A DNA stretch of 64,000 nucleotides from an uncultured Actinomycetes bacterium. Lineage in GTDB: Bacteria; Actinomycetota; Acidimicrobiia; Acidimicrobiales; RAAP-2. Of the stretch, positions 34,541 to 46,304 are shown piece after piece (position 1 is the first letter of the stretch; each line of letters opens with the position of its first letter). The translations under genes were made by a program, and so were the position numbers. The stretch lies in the NCBI GenBank assembly GCA_903825895.1, contig CAIKCI010000035.1, positions 42,135-106,134 on the forward strand, given 5' to 3'. The notes under the pieces are model-generated. The model had not been told where the DNA came from, did no database searches, and saw only the letters and a program-made list of their open reading frames with translations.

Positions 34541-37500
34541 GTGTTTCGTGCTGTCAGTCCAAAAATAGATCTCGTTGAGCTTGAGGCCCAAGAGGCCGAG
34601 CGCTGGCGTCAGCACGATATTTTTGAGCGATCGATGCAGAATCGACGGGGAGCAACGCCGTGGGTCTTCTACGAAGGACCACCAACTGCCAATGGTAAGC
34701 CCGGCCTGCACCATGTGTGGGCGCGCGCCTACAAAGACCTCTTCTGTCGTTTCCAAACGATGCGTGGTCACTTTGTCGAGCGCCGAGGAGGTTGGGACAC
34801 CCATGGCCTACCCGTCGAAGTGGAAGTTGAAAAGCGCTTAGGGATCTCTGGGAAACAACAGATCGAAGAAGAGATTGGTATCGCTGAGTTCACGCGCCAG
34901 TGCAAAGAGTCGGTCTTGGGCTACGTCGAAGACTGGAAGGTTCTCACCGAGCGGATTGGCTACTGGACCGATCTCGATGCGGCCTATTGGACGTTTTCTC
35001 CTGAGTACGTCGAATCAGTCTGGTGGCAACTGAAAGAGATCTTTACGAAGGGCCTGCTCTATGAAGATCTTAAAGTGGTGCCGTACTGCCCGCGCTGCGG
35101 CACCGCATTGAGCTCACACGAACTCGCGCAACCTGGCGTCTATGAAGACGAAGAAGATGAGTCGGCCTTCGTAGCCTTTCAACTTGTGGACCCTGATCCA
35201 GCCATCGTCGGCGATGCCATGTCCCTGATGGTCTGGACGACGACGCCATGGACGCTGTTGTCCAATACCGGTGTTGCCGTAAACCCTGAACTGACGTATG
35301 CCGTCGTTAATGGCATGCTCGTCGCCCAAGATCTGGTGGCAACAGTTTTTGGCGAAGACGCTCGTTCCACTCACAGTGTGGCCGGGAGTGCCTTAGTGGG
35401 CCTTCGTTACACGCGCCCGTTTGATGATGTGCTGCTCGATGAGGAAGCGATCTCACAAGTTGTTGTGGGGGCGAGTTACGTCACCACGGAAGAAGGAACT
35501 GGGCTCGTTCACTTGTCACCAGCATTCGGAGAGATTGACCGACAAGTCGGGAGAGAAAACAAGCTCGCTACCTTGAATCCCGTTGGTCCCGACGGATGTT
35601 TCACAGCCGACGTCCCTTGGCTTGAAGGTGTCTTGGTACGCGAAGCAAACACGCAGATCAATGATGAACTCGAGCGCCGAGGGCTTCTTGTTCGGCGCAT
35701 GCCTTATGTTCACGCGTTGCCGCATTGTTGGCGTTGTAAAACCATCTTGATCTATTGGGGTAAGCCCAGTTGGTATATCGCGACCTCCAAGGTGGCGCCA
35801 AAGATGATGGAAGAAAATAGCCAGATCAATTGGCGACCCGAACACATTCGTGACGGCCGTTTTGGGGAATGGCTAGCCAACAACGTTGACTGGGCGCTTT
35901 CTCGAGACCGCTTTTGGGGGACGCCCTTACCGATTTGGCGCTGTGGCGAGGGACACCTGACCTGTATCGGGAATCGTCAAGAACTCGCCGAACTCTCAGG
36001 AAGTGACGTCAGCGAGATCGATCCTCACCGGCCCGCCATCGACGAGGTGACCTTTGCTTGTCCGACATGTTCCAGCGAAGGTATTGAGACCATCGCGCAA
36101 CGCGTCGAGCCAGTGATCGATGCGTGGTTCGACTCTGGGTCGATGCCGGCAGCGCAAGTGGGCTATCCGCACACGCCAGGGTCAAAAGAAGCGTTTGCCT
36201 TTCCTGCTGACTTCATCACCGAAGCGATCGATCAAACGCGCGGATGGTTCTACTCTCTCTTGGCTGTCAATACCCTCGTTTTTGATGCCGCACCTTATCG
36301 AAACGTGATGTGCCTCGGTCATATCATCGACGTCGACGGGAAGAAGATGTCGAAGTCGCAGGGCAACATCATCGATCCTTACGAGATTCTCGACACCATC
36401 GGCGCTGACGGTCTGCGCTGGTGGATGTACTCGCAAGGCTCCCCGTGGACTCCGACGCGAGTGTCATTGTCTGCTATTCAATCGGCAAGCGGAGATGTTC
36501 TTGGAACCTTGTGGAATACCTACAGCTTCTTTTCGACCTATGCCTCACTGAATAATTTTGATCCTTCAGACCCCGGCATTCCCGCAGCCAGTGAGCGCGG
36601 AGATCTCGATCGTTGGATCTTGTCGCGCACCCATGGTGTCGTCGCTCAGGTCACTGCTTCGCTCGAGGACTATGAACCCTTAGCCGCAGCGTCACCGATC
36701 GGCGCGTTGATTGATGATGTGTCGAACTGGTATGTGCGGCGAAGTCGTCGCCGATTCTGGCGGACCGACCCCACCGCACCGCCGTCAGACTCTTTGGCCG
36801 CGCAAGCGACACTTCTTGAGGTCCTGACCTTGATTGTCGAGATGCTCGCACCCTTCACGCCGTTTGTGGCGGACACCATTTGGCGAGGGCTTACGGACAC
36901 GGCCGAAGCCGACTCTGTGCACTTGGGCTTGTGGCCGACAGCGACGACGTCGCTGATCGATCCTGATCTTGAGGCGTCGATGGACGTGGCGCGTCGACTG
37001 ACCTCGCTCGGAAGAGCAGCGCGAGCTGATGCGGGCGTCAAGGTGCGCCAACCACTTTCTCGGGCGCTGTACTTCATCCCCCCTGGCTCTCCGCAAGCTC
37101 CGGTTGGCATCGTAGAGGAAGAGTTGAACGTGGATCGCTTAGAAGAAGCAGGAGAGTTATCGCTTGTTCTGGACTTTGAACTCGTTCCGAACTTCAAAAC
37201 GGTTGGTCCACGGCTCGGAGAGTCCGTCAAGTTTTTAAAGCCAGCCTTGGCTCGCCTCGATGGCGTCGAAGCTGCACGTATCCTCGAAGCAGGTGAGCCA
37301 CTCGTCGTCGTGCTCCCTGATGGTGAAATAACTTTAAGCGGCGACGACGTTGAGCTTCGAGTGAAGTCTCAAGAAGGTTTCTCGGTTTCACGAGAAGGCG
37401 GGGAAGTTGTTGCGCTTGATCTGACCTTGGACGATTCCTTGATTCGCAGAGGCCTGGTCCGTGATGTGATTCGCCAGGTTCAGGAACTACGAAAAGAAAC

Positions 37501-37693
37501 CGGACTTGAGCTCTCTGATCGCATCACGCTGGATCTTGAGGGGCTGGGCGAACTGACCGACGATGACCTCACGTTGATGGCCAATGAACTCTTGGCCCTT
37601 GAGATTCGCCTCGGCCAAGGAGCCGGAGAGGCCCACCATCTGGATCTCGATGATCATGCACCAGTTTCGGTGTGGCTGAGCCGAGTTTCTTAA
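34541..37693 (+). CDS. ileS: Isoleucyl-tRNA synthetase
   Basis: A class I aminoacyl-tRNA synthetase of about 1050 residues. It has the active-site entry PPTANGKPGLHHVWAR (the Streptomyces-like form of the HIGH motif), GWDTHGLPVEVEVEK, a zinc-type CPRCGTALSSHE in the editing region, GETD-like WFDSGSMP, KMSKSQGN, and the anticodon-binding domain. GTG 34541 is favoured because GAGGAG precedes it; GTG 34529 is four codons upstream. There is too little space upstream for a T-box leader, so regulation of that type is unlikely. Confidence 0.95.
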   Translation: MFRAVSPKIDLVELEAQEAERWRQHDIFERSMQNRRGATPWVFYEGPPTANGKPGLHHVWARAYKDLFCRFQTMRGHFVERRGGWDTHGLPVEVEVEKRLGISGKQQIEEEIGIAEFTRQCKESVLGYVEDWKVLTERIGYWTDLDAAYWTFSPEYVESVWWQLKEIFTKGLLYEDLKVVPYCPRCGTALSSHELAQPGVYEDEEDESAFVAFQLVDPDPAIVGDAMSLMVWTTTPWTLLSNTGVAVNPELTYAVVNGMLVAQDLVATVFGEDARSTHSVAGSALVGLRYTRPFDDVLLDEEAISQVVVGASYVTTEEGTGLVHLSPAFGEIDRQVGRENKLATLNPVGPDGCFTADVPWLEGVLVREANTQINDELERRGLLVRRMPYVHALPHCWRCKTILIYWGKPSWYIATSKVAPKMMEENSQINWRPEHIRDGRFGEWLANNVDWALSRDRFWGTPLPIWRCGEGHLTCIGNRQELAELSGSDVSEIDPHRPAIDEVTFACPTCSSEGIETIAQRVEPVIDAWFDSGSMPAAQVGYPHTPGSKEAFAFPADFITEAIDQTRGWFYSLLAVNTLVFDAAPYRNVMCLGHIIDVDGKKMSKSQGNIIDPYEILDTIGADGLRWWMYSQGSPWTPTRVSLSAIQSASGDVLGTLWNTYSFFSTYASLNNFDPSDPGIPAASERGDLDRWILSRTHGVVAQVTASLEDYEPLAAASPIGALIDDVSNWYVRRSRRRFWRTDPTAPPSDSLAAQATLLEVLTLIVEMLAPFTPFVADTIWRGLTDTAEADSVHLGLWPTATTSLIDPDLEASMDVARRLTSLGRAARADAGVKVRQPLSRALYFIPPGSPQAPVGIVEEELNVDRLEEAGELSLVLDFELVPNFKTVGPRLGESVKFLKPALARLDGVEAARILEAGEPLVVVLPDGEITLSGDDVELRVKSQEGFSVSREGGEVVALDLTLDDSLIRRGLVRDVIRQVQELRKETGLELSDRITLDLEGLGELTDDDLTLMANELLALEIRLGQGAGEAHHLDLDDHAPVSVWLSRVS

Positions 37694-37709
37694 CGATCCT
37701 TGCAGCCCG

Positions 37710-38210
37710 CTAGACCTCGGAGCGAGCACACGACGTGCTCCCACCATTGAGTTTGGTGAGCGCAGCTATCAACACGCTGCGTTCTGTCTCTGAAAGTTTT
37801 GACGTCAGATGTGTTTCGAGATGGACCAAGTGGGCCACCATCGCTGCGTCGAGAGCCTTGAGACCTTTGGCGGTGAGCTCTACATAGGTCGTTCGCCGAT
37901 CGGATGGACAGTTCGCTCGCTGGACATAGCCGGCATCGGCAATTCGGTCTATCAGTCGAGTGGTGCCCCCCGAGGTGTAGACCGTCTGCTTCGCCACCTC
38001 AGACATCGTGAGCCGGCCTTCGGGAGAGCGCCGGATGCGGACCAGTACATCAAAAAACCCCAGAGGCATCCCTGAAGAGCGCTCGAGCTCAACATCGAGC
38101 TCTCGGTGAAGCCGAGCGGTGGCCTCGGTCAACAGACCCATGAGCACGATGCGTTCATCGTTGACGATCTTCGGGCAGGCTGCAGATTCAAGATCGGGTT
38201 TTGTCGCCAT
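37710..38210 (-). CDS. MarR family regulator
   Basis: A 166-residue winged-helix regulator: SGMPLGFFDVLVRIRRSPEGRLTMSEVAKQTVYTSGGTTRLIDRIADAGYVQR, with the wing CPSDRRTTYVELTAKG. It diverges from yceI, and the 101-bp gap contains direct and inverted repeats overlapping a promoter, so it very probably controls yceI and itself. The Cys-containing N-terminus (SAACPKI) and C-terminus (STSCARSEV) could allow redox sensing, but this is speculative. It converges on ileS with a 16-bp gap. Confidence 0.92.
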   Translation of the reverse strand: MATKPDLESAACPKIVNDERIVLMGLLTEATARLHRELDVELERSSGMPLGFFDVLVRIRRSPEGRLTMSEVAKQTVYTSGGTTRLIDRIADAGYVQRANCPSDRRTTYVELTAKGLKALDAAMVAHLVHLETHLTSKLSETERSVLIAALTKLNGGSTSCARSEV

Positions 38211-38241
38211 TTCTCCATTTTATCAGAAGTACCTGCTGAGT

Positions 38242-38277
38242 AAGTATCTGTTTGACAAGTATCTGTTTTAGCAGATA
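38242..38277. promoter_or_regulatory. MarR-type operator repeats
   Basis: Two direct copies of AAGTATCTGTTT (38242-38253 and 38257-38268, 15-bp period) and an inverted pair TATCTG/CAGATA (38260-38277, 6-bp spacer). A related AGTACCTGCT occurs at 38228-38237. The array covers the space from the -35 to the -10 element of the promoter at 38252, as expected for repression by the divergent MarR protein. Confidence 0.7.
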
Positions 38278-38279
38278 AT
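38252..38279 (+). promoter_or_regulatory. Predicted sigma-70-type promoter of yceI
   Basis: TTGACA at 38252-38257 and GATAAT at 38274-38279 with a 16-bp spacer (TAATAT at 38276-38281 is an alternative). The start codon of yceI lies 33 bp downstream of the -10, behind AAAAAGGAG. Confidence 0.7.
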
Positions 38280-38311
38280 ATAAAAACACCCCCAAAGAAA
38301 AAGGAGAAAAT

Positions 38312-38857
38312 ATGTCCGCTCTACCCACCCCAGGCACCTATGCCATCGACCCTGTCCACTCAGCGGTGACCTTTACCGCTCGCCATCTCGTGGCCGCCAA
38401 GGTTCGTGGTTCATTTACTGAGTTTGCTGGCGCCGTCGTGATTGGCGACTCCGCAGAGTCTTCGTCAGTCAGCGCAACAGTTGAAGCAGGGTCCATCACC
38501 ACACACAACGAAATGCGTGACGGTCACTTGAAGTCACCTGATTTCTTCGACCTGGCGAACCACCCGACCTGGACCTTCACTTCAACATCGATCAAGCCGA
38601 AAAGTGGTGACGACTTTGAATTGCTTGGCGACCTTTCGATTAATGGTGTGACGAAGCCAGTGACCTTCAACCTTGAGTACCTGGGCACTGGCCCAAGCAT
38701 GCAAGAAGGCGTCACGGTTGCTGGTTTTGAAGCCTCAGCCGAGATCGATCGTCGTGACTTCAACGTTAACTTCGAAGGAACACTTGAAAACGGGAGTCTT
38801 GTTGTGTCAAACAAGATCGTTCTGACCTTGGAGATTGAAGCAGCAAAGCAAGCCTAA
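38312..38857 (+). CDS. YceI family protein
   Basis: A 181-residue YceI-fold lipocalin-like protein: GTYAIDPVHSAVTFTARHLVAAKVRGSFTEFAG, then a DGHLKSPDFFD block and LTINGVTKPV-type strand pairs. YceI proteins bind isoprenoid or amphiphilic ligands. There is no signal peptide, so it appears cytoplasmic, as in many actinobacterial members. A strong AAAAAGGAG site and a consensus promoter suggest high expression when the MarR repressor is off. A GC-rich hairpin follows. Confidence 0.93.
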   Translation: MSALPTPGTYAIDPVHSAVTFTARHLVAAKVRGSFTEFAGAVVIGDSAESSSVSATVEAGSITTHNEMRDGHLKSPDFFDLANHPTWTFTSTSIKPKSGDDFELLGDLSINGVTKPVTFNLEYLGTGPSMQEGVTVAGFEASAEIDRRDFNVNFEGTLENGSLVVSNKIVLTLEIEAAKQA

Positions 38858-38878
38858 CTTCAGATTGTTGTACGTTTC

Positions 38879-38914
38879 GGCCCCGAGTGCGCTTTTCGAA
38901 GTGGGCTCGGGGCC
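38879..38914. terminator. GC-rich hairpin between convergent genes
   Basis: GGCCCCGAG (38879-38887) pairs with CTCGGGGCC (38906-38914) across an 18-nt loop that can fold further (CTTTTCGAAG). No U tract follows on either strand, so it may terminate inefficiently or act as an RNA 3' end. Confidence 0.5.
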
Positions 38915-38936
38915 ATTGCGCGCCTTGAGCGATGCG

Positions 38937-40295
38937 CTAGATGCGCTCGAAGTTTCGAGCTAACTCCCAGTCGGTGACGTGGAGGTTGGCTTTGGCCCAC
39001 TCTTGGCGGGCGGTGTTGACCCAGTGATGATGGACATCGTCGCCGAAGGCTTCTTTGGCGATGGCACTGTTCTCCAAGTGACCCAGTGCTTCGACCAAGG
39101 TTGTGGGGAGACGATCGACGTCACTCGTGAGATAGGCGTTGCCGTTATATGGCGCGGGGAGTTCGAGTTGGTGGTCAATACCGTAAAGCCCTGAAGCGAT
39201 AGCCGCTGCCAAAGCGATGTAAGGGTTCACGTCAGCACCCGGAACGCGCATCTCTACCCGTCGGCCCGCGCCGTGGCCAACGATGCGATAGCCGCAGGTT
39301 CGGTTGTCTTGGCCCCACGCGATTGCCGTTGGCGCCCAACTATCGGGAACGTAGCGTCGATAGGAGTTGACATAGGGAGCGAAACACCAGGCCAACTCTT
39401 TGGCGGAGGCCATCTGGCCGGCCAAGAACTGTTGACCAATGGTCGACAGCCCGCTCGCACTTGACGGATCGTCCATGAGGGGCGTGTTGGTCGTGGCATC
39501 CCACAGGCTCGTGTGAATATGACACGACGACCCAGAGTCATCCATGGTCCATTTCGCCATGAAGGTTGCGGCGTGTCCCTCTTGTGCGGCGATGGTCTTA
39601 ATGCCATTTTTGAAGACCAAGTGACGGTCAGCCATCAGCAAGGGTTCGGAATACATCAAGTTCACTTCGTGCTGTCCACGCCCCGCTTCTCCTTTGGAAG
39701 ACTCAACGGGTAGCCCGGCCACCAGCATTTCGTTACGGATGCGACGAAGGATGAACTCTTCTCGCGACGTTTGGAGGATCTGGTAGTCCTCAATAGTGTT
39801 GGTCAACGGGGTCAGGTGTTGCCAGCCTTTGGCGTTCGCTTCGTCGTAGGACTCTTTGAAGAGGTAGAACTCGAGTTCTGTCGCGCAGTTGATAATGAGA
39901 CCTCGCTCAGCGGCTCGTTCAATCTGCGTTTTGAGAATCTGGCGAGGAGCGACGTCAATAATCTTGCCGTGAGCATCGGTGAGATCGCAAAGAACCATGG
40001 CGGTGCCAGGCTCCCAGGGGAGTTCCATCAGCGTTCCAAGATCAACCGCGCAGTTCATGTCGCCGTAGCCAAGTTCCCAGTTAGCGAACGTATAGCCCGG
40101 TAGTGGGGTCATGTCGATGTCGACCCCGAAGAGATAGTCGCAGGCCTCCATGCCATTGGCGACGACGACGTCGAGGAAAAATGCGCCCGTCATTCGTTTT
40201 CCAACGGGGCGACCTTGGAGGTCGGGAAAGGCGACAATGACGGAGTCGATCGCTCCGGATTGAATCTTTTTCGTTATTTCGTCCAAAGAAGTCAC
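38937..40295 (-). CDS. Glutamine synthetase-like ligase, possibly gamma-glutamylpolyamine synthetase
   Basis: A 452-residue type I GS-fold enzyme: the beta-grasp N-terminus (VIVAFPDLQGRPVGKRM), TELEFYLF metal ligands, GEAGRGQHEVNLMYSEPL, FMAKW and GSSCHIH, NSYRRYVPDSWAPTAIAWG and the Arg-rich RRVEMRVPGADVNPY. It diverges from housekeeping GlnA and matches the GlnA3/GlnA4/PuuA-like group, which glutamylates amines or polyamines. That would fit the amine-catabolic locus at 13.5-21.2 kb and the SSADH gene nearby, but the amine is not proven. GTG 40295 is unusual: AAGGG abuts it with almost no spacer. Confidence 0.85.
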   Translation of the reverse strand: MTSLDEITKKIQSGAIDSVIVAFPDLQGRPVGKRMTGAFFLDVVVANGMEACDYLFGVDIDMTPLPGYTFANWELGYGDMNCAVDLGTLMELPWEPGTAMVLCDLTDAHGKIIDVAPRQILKTQIERAAERGLIINCATELEFYLFKESYDEANAKGWQHLTPLTNTIEDYQILQTSREEFILRRIRNEMLVAGLPVESSKGEAGRGQHEVNLMYSEPLLMADRHLVFKNGIKTIAAQEGHAATFMAKWTMDDSGSSCHIHTSLWDATTNTPLMDDPSSASGLSTIGQQFLAGQMASAKELAWCFAPYVNSYRRYVPDSWAPTAIAWGQDNRTCGYRIVGHGAGRRVEMRVPGADVNPYIALAAAIASGLYGIDHQLELPAPYNGNAYLTSDVDRLPTTLVEALGHLENSAIAKEAFGDDVHHHWVNTARQEWAKANLHVTDWELARNFERI

Positions 40296-40382
40296 CCCTT
40301 AACTATTGCCGGTGAAACATGGGGGGTCCAACAAGACGGAGAAATACTGGAGAAAGAGGGATCAGGCCGGTAGGTTAAGACC

Positions 40383-40523
40383 ATGGCAGATAAAGGAAAC
40401 ACTCGAAACATCGGAAAACCAGCAGCAGGGGTTCTCGGGCTCTTGGCGACGATCGCCAGCATCTGGTGGTTTGCCCTGCGTCCCAGGTTGAAAAAGGGAG
40501 CCGGTAAATCCGCTGAGTTCTAA
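40383..40523 (+). CDS. 46-residue single-pass membrane peptide
   Basis: ATG 40383 to TAA 40521-40523 encodes a basic, soluble N-terminus (MADKGNTRNIGKP), one hydrophobic segment at about 14-31 (AAGVLGLLATIASIWWFALR) and a Lys/Arg-rich C-terminus. The charge pattern (positive on both flanks) is plausible for a small inner-membrane protein. It fills most of the gap between the divergent GS-like and SSADH genes. The ribosome binding site is weak (TAGGTTAAGACC). I recognise no family. Confidence 0.5.
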   Translation: MADKGNTRNIGKPAAGVLGLLATIASIWWFALRPRLKKGAGKSAEF

Positions 40524-40582
40524 CGCAGTGAGGCACGGGGAGCGTTGCCCCAGGACGAAGATTCTCCTGGCATGATGGTCCT

Positions 40583-41947
40583 ATGCCGTATGTCTCGATA
40601 AACCCCGCAACTGGTGAAGTTACTGCCGAATATGCCGACTTCACACCAGCCGAAATTGACGACAAGCTCAATTTGGCGACGAAAGCGTTTCATGGATGGC
40701 GCCAGACCTCAATTGAAGAGCGAAGTCTGCTCCTCACGAGTGCGGCCAATCATCTCGAAAGCGAACTGCCAACAATCGCTGAGGTCTTGACCAAAGAAAT
40801 GGGCAAGACCTTCGCCTCCGCTAAGGGAGAAGTGGGAAAGTGCGCATTGACCTTGCGCTATTACGCAGAACACGGCCCAGCCCTTCTGGCCGATCAGATC
40901 ATTGCTTCACCGGCATCGAAGAGTGGTGTTCGCTATGAACCCCTCGGACCCGTCTTGGCCGTCATGCCCTGGAACTTTCCCCTGTGGCAACTCATTCGTT
41001 TTGCTGCCCCCGGTTTGATGGCCGGAAATGTCGTGGTGTTAAAGCATGCGTCGAATGTTCCAGAATCAGCGTTGCTGCTCGAAAGTCTTTTTCGCCGCTC
41101 CGGATTCCCGGAAGGGTGCTTGGTCAATCTTTTTGTTCCAGGGAGCCAAGTGGCCGAGGTGATTCGCGACGAAAGAATTGCTGCGGTGACCTTGACGGGA
41201 TCAGAAGCGGCCGGTCAGTCGGTTGCGACAGCGGCAGGTTCGGTGTTGAAAAAATGCGTCTTGGAACTCGGAGGTTCTGACCCTTTTATTATCGCAGCCT
41301 CCGCAGACCTCGAGAAGACAGTGCCGATGGCGATCACCGGACGAGTCCAAAACAACGGGCAGTCATGCATCGCGGCAAAACGCTTCATCGTGGTCGACGC
41401 GGTGGCTGATGAATTTATCGAGCGCTTTTCTCAAGGGATGCGAGACCTCGTGGTCGGCGACCCCTTTGAACCAGCGAGCAACGTTGGCCCACTGGTCTCA
41501 GCGGCACAGCGCGACGAAGTGGCTGGCCAAGTCGACGATGCATTAGCCAAGGGAGCGATTGCAACCGCTGGCGGTGCGAGGATCGACGGACCGGGTTTCT
41601 ACTATCAGCCAACGGTGTTGACTGGTGTCACCAGAGAGATGCGGGCGGGTAACGAAGAGATTTTTGGACCCGTCGCCGTGGTGTACCGCGTGGACTCACT
41701 CGAAGAAGCCATTGCATTAGGAAACGACACTCCGTGGGGGCTCGGGGCGAGTATCTGGGCAGAAGATCCCGCAGAGCAAGAGCAAGGGATCCGCGATCTT
41801 GAGGCTGGCATGGTCTTTGTCAACGCCATCGTGGGCTCGACGCCTGAGTTGCCGTTTGGTGGAATTAAGCGATCAGGCTACGGACGTGAGCTTTCAGGGA
41901 TTGGGATGCATGAGTTCTGCAACGCAAAGACCTTCTTTGTCGCCTGA
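40583..41947 (+). CDS. gabD: Succinate-semialdehyde dehydrogenase-type ALDH
   Basis: A 454-residue aldehyde dehydrogenase opening with MPYVSINPATGEV, the short SSADH type. NAD-site MPWNFPLWQLIRFAAPGLMAGNVVVLKHA, general base in LELGGSDPFI and catalytic Cys in NNGQSCIAAKRF are all present. It would oxidise succinate semialdehyde to succinate, the last step of GABA and putrescine breakdown. This complements the amine locus and the GS-like gene next to it. Its 3' end overlaps the cysteine desulfurase start by 38 bp. Confidence 0.9.
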   Translation: MPYVSINPATGEVTAEYADFTPAEIDDKLNLATKAFHGWRQTSIEERSLLLTSAANHLESELPTIAEVLTKEMGKTFASAKGEVGKCALTLRYYAEHGPALLADQIIASPASKSGVRYEPLGPVLAVMPWNFPLWQLIRFAAPGLMAGNVVVLKHASNVPESALLLESLFRRSGFPEGCLVNLFVPGSQVAEVIRDERIAAVTLTGSEAAGQSVATAAGSVLKKCVLELGGSDPFIIAASADLEKTVPMAITGRVQNNGQSCIAAKRFIVVDAVADEFIERFSQGMRDLVVGDPFEPASNVGPLVSAAQRDEVAGQVDDALAKGAIATAGGARIDGPGFYYQPTVLTGVTREMRAGNEEIFGPVAVVYRVDSLEEAIALGNDTPWGLGASIWAEDPAEQEQGIRDLEAGMVFVNAIVGSTPELPFGGIKRSGYGRELSGIGMHEFCNAKTFFVA

Positions 41948-43085
41948 GTCACCTTCCGTCGTCTTCCTTGATCACGCGGCGGGTTCGCCCTTGCGGCCAT
42001 CTGTGGCTGACGCGATGGCGCGCGCCCTTGTTGGGCTTCCACCCAATCCTTCGGGAGCACATCGCTTAGCGCGTGCTACTCGTGGGGTGCTGGAAGATGC
42101 TCGAGAACAGATCGCAACGTCTCTTGGCGTCGATGCGCGCGAAGTGGTGTTCACCGGAGGGGGAACGGAGTCCTGCAACTTGGGAATCTTGGGCGTGGCC
42201 GCGCCAACAGCGATCTGCATTTCAGCGGTCGAACACGTTGCGGTGAAGGAAGCTGCTGCGCGAGCAGCCCAGATGCACTCGGTCGAGCTTATTGAGCTCC
42301 CTGTTGACGCAAGAGGAGTACTACGCATCGATCAAGCAGTCGAACTGATTCCAGATGGTGCTCTGGTTTCTGTGATGGCAGCAAATAATGAGACCGGGGT
42401 GATTCAACCAATCGCCGAACTGCGCAAAGCGTTGCGTCACGCACCCCGGAACGTCATCATCCACTGTGATGCGATCGGGGCAAGTGCGTCGATGGAATTG
42501 CGGTCCGTGGTTGAGGCGGCTGACCTCATCTCGTTGGCTGGACACAAGCTTGGTGGACCACCAAGTTGTGGAGTGTTGCTTGTCAAAGAAGGTGTCGCGA
42601 TGGTGGCGCGTGTCGTCGGGGGAGGCCAAGAGCTTGAACGTCGCTCGGGCACCCAAGATGTTGCGGGCATCGTGGGCATGGCCACCGCGCTCTCGGCGAC
42701 CGACGAAGAGCGCGAGCGTGGAGATCTTGAAACGATGCGCATTCGTCGAGACCGCTTAGCCGAGACCATTCAGCGCGCGCATCCAGAGATCACCGTCCAT
42801 GGACAAGACGCAACCCGCCTGCCTGGTCACCTCCATTTCAGCGTTCCTGGAGTTGTCAGTGAGGAACTCATCTTGCTACTCGACCAACGAGGGATTTGTG
42901 CGTCGGCGGGAGCTGCGTGTTCGTCGGGCGCCCCCCAAGCCAGTCACGTGCTCTTGGCCATGGGGGTCAATGAACGAATGGCCCGCGGGGCGTTGCGGCT
43001 TACCTTGGCGACATCGACCACCGATGAAGAGCTTGATCGGGCGGCAATGAGCGTGATTTACGTCATTTCGCAGTTAAGAGCTTGA
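41910..43085 (+). CDS. Cysteine desulfurase
   Basis: A class V PLP enzyme of 391 residues that removes sulfur from cysteine as a protein-bound persulfide. It shows FLDHAAGSPLRP at the N-terminus, TGGGTESCNLGIL, AVEHVAVKEAA, the PLP lysine in SLAGHKLGGPPSCGVLLVK and the catalytic Cys in CASAGAACSSG. ATG 41910 with AGGGA upstream is preferred; the frame is open to 41799 but overlaps gabD. The next gene is mnmA, so it probably supplies sulfur for tRNA 2-thiouridine, as well as possibly Fe-S clusters. Confidence 0.92.
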   Translation: MSSATQRPSLSPESPSVVFLDHAAGSPLRPSVADAMARALVGLPPNPSGAHRLARATRGVLEDAREQIATSLGVDAREVVFTGGGTESCNLGILGVAAPTAICISAVEHVAVKEAAARAAQMHSVELIELPVDARGVLRIDQAVELIPDGALVSVMAANNETGVIQPIAELRKALRHAPRNVIIHCDAIGASASMELRSVVEAADLISLAGHKLGGPPSCGVLLVKEGVAMVARVVGGGQELERRSGTQDVAGIVGMATALSATDEERERGDLETMRIRRDRLAETIQRAHPEITVHGQDATRLPGHLHFSVPGVVSEELILLLDQRGICASAGAACSSGAPQASHVLLAMGVNERMARGALRLTLATSTTDEELDRAAMSVIYVISQLRA

Positions 43086-43122
43086 CGCAAGATGCGTTCG
43101 AAAGCAGTGGCAAACTAGAGCC

Positions 43123-46244
<3,122 letters not shown>

Positions 46245-46304
46245 GAAAGAAGCGGTGGTGTCCACCGAAAAGCAACGGTGAGTCAGTAAGTTGGAAGCAC
46301 CTCC

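Noticed and set aside
36670..37230. 186-residue minus-strand frame inside ileS
   Set aside because: Ser/Arg-rich composition typical of a shadow frame and no ribosome binding site.
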